The notes beneath the pieces were generated by a model, which saw nothing but the letters and a program-made list of their open reading frames with translations, did no database searches and had not been told where the DNA came from. A DNA stretch of 64,000 nt. Source: Gnetum montanum. Lineage: Eukaryota > Streptophyta > Gnetopsida > Gnetales > Gnetaceae. Below, piece by piece: positions 46,621-57,210 of this stretch. The stretch covers positions 67,764 to 131,763 of the forward strand of contig MNCI01002977.1 in NCBI GenBank assembly GCA_015680685.1, in the 5' to 3' direction. The position numbers and the translations under genes are program-made. Every line of letters starts with the position of its first letter. Position 1 is the stretch's first letter.

Positions 46621-46973
46621 TTGCATGGAAAAGGTACTTCAGAGCAAGATTTTGTACAAGGCATCAACTCTTAGAGATAGGGCGTCATCGTGGGCTCAAG
46701 AAAATCCAGTTCTAAGCTTGAAATCATGCACTCCTAAGTTCACACATTGAACAGGAACACCGTGTAGGCCCAACATGCGTGCCCAGTGTACACGCTCAGC
46801 ATACATGCCCAGCGTGCACACACAACATGTATATGTTGGCATGATTCACACTGTATATTTGTAAAATTTCATTCTTTCACACTCAGTCAATGCACCACAT
46901 GTCACCCGATCCGAGAGTCCAGCATCCCACAGCCAACCATCCCCTCTCAGATCCGAGTCTAAGTCTAAACTTG

Positions 46974-46980
46974 TATAAAA
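46974..46980 (+). promoter_or_regulatory. TATA box of the D 5' LTR
   Basis: TATAAAA in the context AACTTGTATAAAAACCCTGG, preserved in the 3' LTR at 63,384. Likely start of the genomic RNA about 30 bp downstream. Confidence 0.75.
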
Positions 46981-47562
46981 ACCCTGGCTTTTGACCAGAT
47001 AGGGGTTTGAAAAATTGAAAGGATCTGGGCAAAAATATAGGGGCGAAAAAAGGCATCGAGGAAATCATAGACATTAATCCTACACACTGGACTTCCATCC
47101 TGCACGCTGAGCATACAACCTTTACGCTATGCTTGCAGTCGAATCCAGCGAACATTAACCCCACTGCATCCACCAGAGCCTTCCGCCCGTCTTGTGTCAA
47201 AACCACAACTCCATTAGACCGGTGCATTGTAATTTCCATTATGCAATGATATTGCCACAATTCTTTTGCTAAGATTCATTACAGTTTTTCGTTCATTCTT
47301 GTATGCTTATTGTTTATATTTCTGTACGATTACGCTCAGTTTTACATTTGTTACGTCGTTTACATTTAATCTAGCATATTGCGTATTGGCATATGTTTGG
47401 GGAAATCCTTGTCTAATCTGCGTGCAGACCACCAAGGTACTCTACCTTCGTTAGCTCCAGCTCGCCCTCAGGCGAAGGTAGGGTCTTCTGTGCTTGTCAG
47501 GTGATCTCTTGGTCTCTGTTCCGTTCTAGCTGGCGACCGACGATTTCGGACAGTACAAAAAA

Positions 47563-47581
47563 TGGCACTAGAAGAAGGGCC
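47563..47581 (+). promoter_or_regulatory. Primer-binding site of element D
   Basis: TGGCACTAGAAGAAGGGCC, 5 A residues after the LTR end. One change from the C site. Confidence 0.85.
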
Positions 47582-48534
47582 TAAAACTGTTTAAACCCAC
47601 TCTGATCTCATACACGCACCTCATGCTTCAGATCGGTACTCTGGTTTTCCCAGATTCACATTACGCCAACATTAAACTCGATTCTAAACTTCTCGAATCT
47701 ACACCCTGTTCCACATCATTCTCAACATCTACATGCTGCACGATCCTATCTATACACTGCCTTCAACCTGCATGCTATAGACTTTGTCTACACGCTGCTA
47801 CCAACCTGCATGCTGTAGAATTTGTTTGCACGCTGCCGCCACTCTGCACGTTGTAGACTTTGTCTACACACTGCTACCACTCTACACGCTGCCACCAACC
47901 TGCACACTATAGAATTTTTCTACACGCTGTCGTCACTCTGCACGCTGTACATTTGTTCTACATGCTACCTCCACTCTGCATGCTATAGCCTTTTTCTGCA
48001 CGCTACTGCCACTCTGCACGCTGCTGCTACTCTGCACGCTGTAGACTTTGTCTGCACACTGCCGTCAACATGCACACTATAGACTTTTTCTGCACGCTGC
48101 CGCCAACCTACATGCTGTAGACTTTGTCTGCACGCTGCCACCAACCTGCACACTGTAGACTTTGTCTGCACGCTGCCGCCACTTGCAACACATTGACCAC
48201 TCTAGTTTTATGCTAATAGTCGTATTTTGCACGCTGCCTCCACTTGCAACACGTTGACCACTCTATTTTTACGCTAATAGTCATAGTCTGCACGCTGCCA
48301 CCACTTGCAACACATTGACCACTCTATTTTTATGCTAATAGTCATAGTCTGCATGCCGCGACCTTAGCTTACACGCCGTGATCAGTTTCTGTACACTGGT
48401 CATGGAAGCCTGTATGCTTAAGATCTAGTCTGCATGCTTTGTAAACAGGCTACATGCCGCGAACTTAGGTGTACGCTGATAGGTATACCCGTTTCACATT
48501 TCTTCCACCTCGTTACATTCACGACCTTTCCATC
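47582..48534 (+). repeat. Leader of element D with GCACGCTG minisatellite
   Basis: From about 47,700 to 48,440 a variable unit of 30-40 bp repeats, built from CTGCACGCTGCCGCCA and CTGTAGACTTTGTCTG. Near 48,190-48,350 there are three longer (about 63-bp) units with CTTGCAACACATTGACCACTC. Some frames stay open by periodicity; none is conserved. Confidence 0.85.
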
Positions 48535-50603
48535 ATGAACCCTGCAAACATCAACATTACAACTAGGCCCATCACAAATACTTCTGGCCCTATGACCATC
48601 CCTCCACCTACAGCACAACTCATGATAGGACCTCTCCAGTCTCTCAGGCTGCAAGGGAAGAACCCATCATTTAATGTTATAACACAAGAGCAATATAATT
48701 TTATATGCGTAAAAATCCAAGCTGGCCTAGCAGTTGATCAAATTGAAATGGAGGCTAAGAGACAATACGAACTGTTTCATAGGGGAGGACATGAGTTCAT
48801 CCCTTCCTCATATGACATCATCCCTCCTCCAGAGCACTACTCTGAGCTCATCTCACAGCTCCTCCTACTAAGGAGTCAGTCTCTGGAATAGTTTATGGAA
48901 AATTCTCAATTGGAAGAGGAGGATGACTTCGCAGCTCAGTCCGAGCATGAAGATTCATACCATACCCTCAGCCCACAAACTTACGCAAACCCGTTGTTTC
49001 ACCCATTCATGGGGGAAACTACGTCCCTCCAGCCATTTAAAATCACCCAAGCACATATACCTCAACAGGAATCATCCATGCTTATCCCTACTCCTCCTAT
49101 GACCGATACACAATTCAACACACTTCCCCTTGCTATTCCCCCTGCTGCAACAGTATCTCCATTCTCACAAATACAACCTCCTCAAAATAATGTAGGAGTA
49201 ACCTTCCCACCCCGAGTGATCGAGATGCCACATGTGATACCAGCTTCTACATCTGCTCACTATATACAGCGGATCCAAACCCAAGGAACACCCTTCACCA
49301 CTGGAACTCAACAAGTTCAGGGTGTTCCTGCACAAAACGTGATCGGGCAGTGGGCTGCGACTGGTGTTCAACCGCATTAACCCCCTCACTACAACGTATC
49401 ACCTTATACAATCCCACCCATGAACGTCCCTCAAGTGCAACAACAATAACAACCCCAGCAAACCTTTCCCTACAATGCGCCGTCCTTTGTACCACCCGCT
49501 ATGAATATTCCACAAGCACAACCTCCAACTACACAACTCTCCTCCTTCCAGCCCACTGTACAACAATCTAGTTTGTATACTACACAACATCATCAACCTA
49601 CTATCTCACCTAGTGCCCAAGACTGGGCTGATGCCAAAAAGCTAATGCAAGAGCTAACTAACGAGGTCAAGCACCTCAAAACAACTGCCGACGAAGAGCT
49701 TAAGGTCGTGGATTTCTATCAAGATGATCCTATCAGCTCTTCGGTTCCACCTCTAACGTTACCTAAAGGTGTTTCCTTACCCACGTTAACTAAGTACAAT
49801 GGGGAGACAGACCCCAACGCCCATCTTATAACGTTTAGATTAGAATGCGCATTACTTTAGGCGTGGCCACATGCCATTCTGCGAGTGTTCCCCATGTCCC
49901 TCACAGGGAGAGCACTTGATTGGTATCGGGCTTTGCCCCAAAACTCAATATCTTCTCTAGAAGATTGTTACACCAATTCGTTACCATGTTCAAGTATAAC
50001 TTAAAGCCTGAAGTAACACTTGACAGTCTCATACAGGTCAAGCAAGCACCGCTTGAGCCTGTTCAAAAATTTATTCAGCAGTGGAGTGCTGCCCTCAATG
50101 AGCTCCAAGAGCTAATCCTGGAGATGTATCTCCTCACCATCCTAAAAGGGGTCGTCCATGATTTTGTCAAGTCCAAATTATATTATCTCAATGCACGCAC
50201 TCTTAGTCAAGCATTTGTACAAATTAAGAACATAGAGGAGGCAGCCCAAAATAGCCATGGCCCTGCCTATTCAGCCTTTAAAAACCAACATAATAAGAAA
50301 GACAAAGAAAAGGCTAAAACAACTATAGCAGTAGTAGCGGAAACACACCAAGCGAATGTGGGACAACAAGGCAAACCGACTGCTGCCCCTACTAATTATG
50401 CTAGACCCACTCCTGCGACTGCACCCAAATCGTCCACGTCACAAAATCCTACACCGGGTCATGCGAGAAACTTCGAGAAGAGGGACCCCTCTCAATACAC
50501 ACCGTTGCCCATGAAACCCCCACAATTATTCGACCAACTCTTGAAGGCTGGACTAATGAAACATAAACAATTGTTTCCCACAGCAATCCAAAGACATGAT
50601 TGA
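48535..50603 (+). pseudogene. gag: gag of element D
   Basis: ATG 48,535 (MNPANINIT-) is chosen by alignment with C; an upstream in-frame ATG at 48,469 is less likely. Conserved blocks: SLRLQGKNPSFNVITQEQYN at 48,630, QSEHEDSYHTLSPQTYANPL near 48,940, a Pro/Gln-rich middle, LMQELTNEVKHLKTT near 49,645 (coiled coil), DFYQDDPISSSVPPLTLPKG near 49,710, NGETDPNAHL, SLTGRALDWYRALP near 49,900, and the LNELQELILEMYLL block. Stops fall at 48,889-48,891, 49,378-49,380, about 49,447 and 49,858-49,860, and a 1-base deletion lies near 49,967. It ends IQRHD, then TGA, in the frame that continues into the zinc knuckle. Confidence 0.88.
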
Positions 50604-52757
50604 TTCTGTCAATTGGTTCAGAACCCAAGCCTGGTAATGCCAGATGAGCCCCCAGTTCCAAGGGGCTTTAGAATGGACCATTTTTGTAATTATCATCAAC
50701 GTAATGGGCATGGCACTGACTATTGTTTCACCCTAAAACAAGATATTCAACGGATGATCGACGGAGGTCAAATCACTTTCAATGAAGCCAACCCGGTCCA
50801 ACCACAAAACCAGGCCATGGGTGTATATAAAGATCCTCTAAATACTAAGGAAGAACCATATGTAATTAACACCATCTACTTGGATAACGAACCGAAAAAA
50901 CCTAGGATTAACACCATCTATTCAAAAATCAAGCAGAAAATACCTAAGAGATCATTTGTAGTGCATATTCTGCCCACTGCACAAACACCCGCACCTCAAT
51001 CATCATACTCTCCATGTAACCCGCCTACCCTGCAAACACCCTATGTCATCTGAATATCCCCCTACCGTAGCAACCTCTACCATACCACCACATGAAAAAC
51101 CATACATAGTGCATGTACCTCCCATCTCTACTACCGCAGACATACAACCTCTTACCCGGCCTGCTCCCTACGTAGTCCAAGTGTCACCTGCGGTCGCACC
51201 TATGGAGGTACAACCCCCAGCTAGACCAACATAATATGTTGTTAGGATACCCGAACGTCCTGATGACCACCAATCCTCCACTCCGCAAGCACAGAATAAA
51301 CCGATCCCCTATGTTGTTAGGGTGCCTAGGCAGCCCGACACTCAACCGCATTCAACTGTCCAACCGCAACCCCATCCTACTCCATATGTCATACGAGTTC
51401 CAAAGCAACCTGAAGTCCAGAAACCAACTGTTCCCCCGCGCCACACACGAGAATGCCTGGCAGACAAGCTCACACGGGAACGCTTGGAGAAAGAACGTCA
51501 ACGACTTGCCTTAGGACCCCCCAAGCCTACCCCATTAAGTGTAGTGCCCATGACATCACCTAACAATAAACTAAACACAAGCTATGAGGGAGAATCATCA
51601 GGAACACATGATACATCTAGATCAATGGTTATGGATAAAAATGACAAACCAACTACGCATGAGATAAAACTGTTGGGCCCAATGGACCAAATGACTATCG
51701 ACAAACATACACCCAACAGTAAAGATTTAGCAACAACTCTAACATAGGTCACATAGGCAGTTAAACAAAAAAACACTTCATTAAGCCTATACGACCTAGT
51801 GTTAACTTCTCAAACTCACCATGAAGCCCTAGTAAGCATGTTGACATCCATCCCAGTAAGTGAAGACTTACCTCCAAATGAACCTTCAATTCATGTGGTA
51901 ATGTATTCGCCTCAAGGATCGATTTCTAAATCACTAGGTTTTCACAATGACAACATCAAAATGGATGAGAAAATAGGAGAAGTGACAACCGCACCTATGT
52001 TCATAATGATACAAGTAAACTAATTCAAAATACATAGAATGCATGTAGATGATGGAGATGCTACAAACGTAGTACCCTATCCCATCGTCGAACAATTAGG
52101 GCTTACAGAACTAATTAGACCAACTGCCACCACATGTTTAAAATCGTTTATTGGATCACACGTAGTAGTAAAAGGCACCATAACTTTGGACATTATAGTA
52201 GGGGATTAATTCCCCACATCCGCTAACTTTATGGTCATCGATGAAATTCTAGGGTTCAATTTAATATTAGGAAGGCCTTGGTAATCCCAACTGAAAGCAG
52301 TCTCTTCCCCCATACACCAAGAGATTCACCTGTCTTACAAAGGTGGTGAAATCATTATACACGGGGAGGCTGCTACACCTACCATCTCGTCACATATAGA
52401 TATAGACCAAGGCTCGGAGGTTAAGTTTGAAGAGCCTAAATAGGATGATACAAACGAACAACAAAGATGCACGCAACCAGTAAGCAATGATCCATTAAAC
52501 ATAAAGAAAAATTTACCCAACACAGAAATACTCGGGTCTAAAACTGCACATATACCGCCTAATCTGGAAATTACAATGAACGCAGAAACTACTGTACATG
52601 TGGAAACACTAGAGGATGCTAACACAGAACCGGTTTCATCAAATGTCCCTTGCGCTGAATTACCATTCAACGTGATCAATGAAGGGGACGCTGAGTATAG
52701 AATCATACCCATCAACGCTACTTCTAATGTTAAGATAAGGAAAATAAAAAATTACTA
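50604..52757 (+). pseudogene. pro: Zinc-knuckle linker and retropepsin of element D
   Basis: A complete variant zinc knuckle C-x2-H-x4-H-x4-C (CNYHQRNGHGTDYC) is at about 50,694-50,735. It is followed by a long Pro-rich linker with repeated PYVIxVP phrases to about 51,440, a helical part (ECLADKLTRERLEKERQRLA), SLYDLVL near 51,785, and the protease at 52,040-52,330. The catalytic motif is VDDGDATNVVP, and the second signature GFNLILGRPW is followed by a stop. Further stops are at about 51,053, 51,234, 51,747, 52,021 and 52,207. The acidic C-terminus ends at TAA 52,756-52,758. Confidence 0.82.
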
Positions 52758-53540
52758 AACCAATAAACAACATTCAAGTTTGAAACAACATTAAACTACA
52801 TTTATCGTCCGAAATGACGCTAAACTATCACATGTCNGTTAAACTACATTTATCGTCCGAAATGACGCTAAACTATCACATGTCTACAATGACATAAAAC
52901 TAGCCATGGTCAGAAATGGCCGATCTACCAAGAAACCCACCAGTATCATTTGGAATTTCCCTCATCTGCACGTGGCCCAAGATGGCCTTAAACTAGTGCG
53001 TGGGGCTTGAAATGGCCTTAAACTAGAACATCAAGATTATAGTCCGTCATGACTTTAAACTGACACACAAGTATGCATGACTCGGAACGGCCCTAAACTA
53101 GAGCACTTTCTTACGTTTTCCTTCTCTCAATTCAGGTTCAGCCTCCGAAGTTATGCTTAGATTGTTGTGTTATTAATTACAGTTTTTCTTCACATTCCCC
53201 TTTTCACAATTATCCATCGATTACAATTACATTCCTACTGGCATCCCTACTTCGTGCATTACACTTAAACAACAAAACAAACCAAAAAATCTTACATTGC
53301 TGCATCGTGTTTACATTTAAACAAAAACAGCCAAAAGAACAAAAATATTTCCACTTTAAATCTACGTTTTTCAGTGTTCAAACAAACTCAAAATTCAAAA
53401 ATATATATATATAGTCATATACAGTTGGACAATTACAACAGTTAACTAATTCCATTCATCAGTTCATGAATAACCCAAGGCAAAACCTTCAGTTTACGAC
53501 TCATGTAAAAATATGAGCCATGATAATGTCAAAATGAAAA
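52758..53540 (+). other. Region between protease and antisense gene of element D, TAAACT array
   Basis: There is no gene. From 52,775 to 53,110 about eight units share (A/G)TGACnnTAAACTA or ATGGCCTTAAACTAG. A short TATATATA run lies near 53,400. A single N is at 52,837, flanked by a 46-bp direct duplication (listed separately). Confidence 0.7.
52791..52884. repeat. 46-bp direct duplication across a single N (probable scaffolding artefact)
   Basis: 52,791-52,836 and 52,839-52,884 are the same 46 bases, separated by N at 52,837. Identical overlaps flanking one N are what an unmerged contig join leaves behind. Confidence 0.85.
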
Positions 53541-56500
53541 CTAAATATCAGGGTCAGGAGGGCTATCCCCTTCAGACTCTCCAACATCATGGGTCCCCGC
53601 TCCGCTGGGGCCACCTTCTTGAACATCGTCATTGTCCTCACCCTATGAAAAGGTAAAAGAAAACAATCAACACAAAAAAAGAAAAGAGAAAAATCCCAAG
53701 CATTATTCAACGAAAAAAATTCACAAGAATAAACTGCTTACCGTAGGAGACCCCCCTAAAATGAATTCCAACCAATGGAGAATTTCTTCCTCGGAGACAC
53801 TAGCCCAGTCAGTCCCATCGAGGCCCAGATCGATGTTCGCTAAGGCCTTCCCTTTGTCAACCGTCGACCATGTGAGACGTTTCAAGCAAAATTCACCCAC
53901 AAAGACCTCCCCAAAAGTAGTCATAATTACCCTCTTGGGCGATTCCATCTCAACAATGGTATTCTTAGCAAATGTATCAAATGCAGAGCGTAGACCCAGA
54001 CCCTCTATGAACATCTCAAGCTGACGCTTCTCTATAGATACCTCTTTTAGCAATTTCTTATAATGATACTTATGGGTCTTTTCATCTTGACCCCATTTCT
54101 GCACCTTAGAAGCAAAAGCCTTCCAATCCTGACACTTGAGGTTCAGTAAATCTATCTGGGCCTTATGTTCTGCTAGCTCCCGAGTCAGTGATACTTGACA
54201 ATTCAGCAAGTTCCAATATCTGGTATAAGTGATCTTGGAAGTTTGCTAAGAACGATCACCTATTAATCTTGCCGAGGTGAACTCATAACAAGATTTGAGA
54301 TCATCACATTCAGCCGATAACTCGGAAACCTCCCTTTCCCTTGCCTAGATCTACAACCATAGTTGTTCAATGGAGCACCTACAGGTCCAAAGTGATTTGG
54401 CGTTATGCACAAGACATTCCACCACTTCATCATAGAACTGTCTTGGTACTTGTTCGACTTCAGGTGGTAGTGCAAGCAAGCTGTCAATACAAATAGCCTC
54501 AGAAAAATCCCACTTCAGTTTAGACCCTACCCACACAAAAAGAACAGGCATTAGACCTTAGATGGCAAGAAAGACTATGAAAACAGAAGGAAGCAAAACG
54601 CTTCAGACATTTGTACCTATCTTAGGGTGAGCATGTTGAATGCGTTTGACCACCTCGTCAACGATATTGGTGACAAAATCCATTTTTCTTGGCATTTTGG
54701 TCCAGGTAAACGGTTCATGCGTGCAAGATGGATTGGATTCAGCAATCATTTCAGCGGGAACCTCTATCATAGGCACTTCTAACCACATGGTAGGAACCAT
54801 CCTAGTTTCAATATCTACATCTGGAAGTGGTAAAAACATAAATTAAAACACCAAATAAAGGAAATAATGACTCAAAAGGCAATGCAATAAAGTAAAAAAA
54901 AAACAAACAACATATCGGATTCTCTGTTTCCTTCCCGGTTTGGAGGGTCGCCAAGGTCGACCCTTCCCCTAAGGAAGCCATCAAATATCTCATCAACACC
55001 ATCTCAGTCATCGACCAGTTCTGTCTCTGTGGTGTCTTGCGCCAGCTCTTCGGTCACTTCCACCTGATCTTTGCCGACCTCTTCCTCCTTAATTAAATCC
55101 GTTGGGACTTCCTCCTCCTTGATAATCATTTCTAGCTCCTGTCTTCTTACTTCAGGAGTTAGCTCTGAAGACATTCATAGATCCAACATTAGTTTCATGT
55201 AAACAGTCAAAAAGAAAAAAATAAATAAGACGAAAATAACGATAATGGCAATAAAACAAGTGCATCAGGCTTACTTACCCTGTGCAGGCATTTTAAATCG
55301 TATACATTTCACCCTTGGCTCTTCTACAGTTGGGGCCACCTCTCTAGGGCGCTCGCGCTTCTGAACCTTCAATTTGGCTTTCCCGATAGTCTCCTTGATC
55401 ACCCAACCAGCTCTCCTGGCAGTGTAGGGTACACTGTCTGGTTCCAACCCCATGCTATCACGTGTATGGATTGAACCACTAGATGACCCCTCCGTTGTGA
55501 CAGAAACTGATTCATTGATCCCCTCGAGTGCATCCTGAGACTTAGCTACCTCAAATAAATGGTCAATCCATGGGTAAGATAATTGAGTACAATCCCGCAA
55601 AAAATATTTTTTATCCACATGAACCACCAAAAATTCAGCTAGGCGACGCAGATAACCGGTGAAGAACGCAAGAGTAAAGTGGGATTGTGCCTCAATATTC
55701 AAATGTAACCTCACTATCTCCCCATGGAAACCCGAGAGCAGAAATTGGGCCCAGTTATAACGTACCCCAATCTCTAGAATAGTGTGCATGATACGCACGG
55801 GTTCTACCCCAAAGGTCTTTACCTGAGAAAGAGACTTGGGAAACACCCGCACTCTAAACAAAAGATACAGCTCATTGACTTCGGCCACTTTCGACTTGCC
55901 TTGCATAGAAAACCCCTTAGAGCCTTTGGGAATGCCTAACCAGTCCTCTAATTCTTGCACAATGTGGAGTTCTTTCTGTGCCCTATCCACATCCACTTTG
56001 ACACCATTTGCTAGTACGCCAAAGAGGTCCGACAAAAATTCCACCGACAGACAAAAAACCACTTTAGCACCCTTGATACGTGTTCCATAGTAGGTTATGG
56101 ATCTGTTGAAAGAGTCAACGATTCCAATCATCTCTGTCACGGACACATCATGACTAGGAGTAATAAATAAATCCATGAGGCCCATGTCACTTAAACAACT
56201 GATGATCTACAGCAGTGCCTTAGTGCGTAACCACCTTCGTGCAACAGTAACCTCCCCGAATTTCATGGATAGAGTGCCTTCAGTCCACCCAGTTGTGATA
56301 GTAGCTCCACCAGGGGGAACATCCACTGTACGCACAGGATAACACCGAGGAGTCAATATAACCAATTATATAGCAGAACGAACAAAATAAGGCATCAAAA
56401 AAATACTGTGACTTACCGTTAGATGATGGATCGGTGCTAGATGTCAAATCTGAATCACGTGGAAAAATTGGCCCACTTTGGGACCAATCCCCATTCAACC

Positions 56501-57210
56501 ACCCCCGAGCTACACATTGCGCAAATGCCCTGGAGTATCGCTTATGAAAATGAACAATGTCACCCTTCGTCTGAGCTAACACAGCTCCATGGAGGGTGGG
56601 ACCTACCATAAAAGTCTCTAAAGCAATGTGAGCCAATGCAAGTCCATCATCGCCTATGTGTATTCCATCTTTGTCAACTTGGGGCCTACAAAAGAACGGT
56701 AATAAAAATAGGAGGAAACACTAAAAATCAGAATAGAAACGACGAATTAAACAACCTTACCTCTCCACCCTGTATACCGTGCCCAAAGGATTCTAAAATA
56801 ATGTATGCGCACGAGTGGCTAAAAATAAGGTGCTATTGAGATAGTGAGGGCCATGTGACAATAAGTCCCATACACGTGATAACCGACGGGTAGATCTGGG
56901 CCCCCTAGAGGAACCATCCTCAATCGTAAGTGGTCCCTCATCGATGTCCACCATGAAAGCCATAATGCCAGTTGAAGACCCTGGTAACATCGTCTCAAGC
57001 ACGCTTCGCACTAATTGCTCGCTTAGATGGGACCATATTACTAATCTGAATCTGTCTAAAATAAAGGCAAGGAACTCACAAGCCCCTTCCCTGAACCATA
57101 ACCCATTGTTATCAATAGTCATATCAGGGGTAGGTTCGTCAGAATCAATGGGCCCAAACCACGCCAGAACCCCAACCAGCTCAACCACTAAGAGGAAAGG
57201 CTTAGGATCC
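53541..57210 (-). pseudogene. Antisense multi-exon gene of element D: HAD/FCP1-like domain, unknown domain, coiled coil, acidic tail
   Basis: This is the best-preserved copy. Minus-strand exons: 57,210-56,762; 56,685-56,417; 56,325-55,279; 55,164-54,916; 54,820-54,617; 54,526-53,742; 53,642-53,541 (stop TAG). Donors read GTAAGG, GTAAGT, GTAAGT, (AT)ATGT, GTACAA, GTAAGC; all acceptors are AG. Exon 1 resembles plant FCP1/NIF-like HAD proteins: LLVVELVGVLAW (motif I, first Asp now Glu), RLVIWSHLSE (motif II), and STLFLA-NPLGTVY where that family has NTLLLDD-NPPHT. Exon 2 (GDDGLALAHIALETF) fits the following helical part. Exon 3 (304 codons open from 56,185) is a separate conserved domain with FLSDLFGV and RVFPKSLSQ. 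Exon 6 is helical and charged (VQKWGQDEKTHKYHYKK). Stops: one in exon 1, one in exon 3, one in exon 4, two in exon 6. An unidentified 5' exon may lie above 57,210. Confidence 0.85.

Larger units (their letters stand above)
46295..47557 (+). repeat. 5' LTR of element D
   Basis: Starts TGAAACACCAC, ends GGACAGTACA. 1,263 bp. U3 holds a GTGTACGCCCAGCGT-type minisatellite (46,515-46,620, and again 46,760-46,830). TATA box at 46,974. U5 matches B's U5. Confidence 0.95.

Noticed and set aside
47822-48082. Cys/Thr/Leu-rich frame in the D leader
   Set aside because: Product of the GCACGCTG minisatellite; other frames are equally open.
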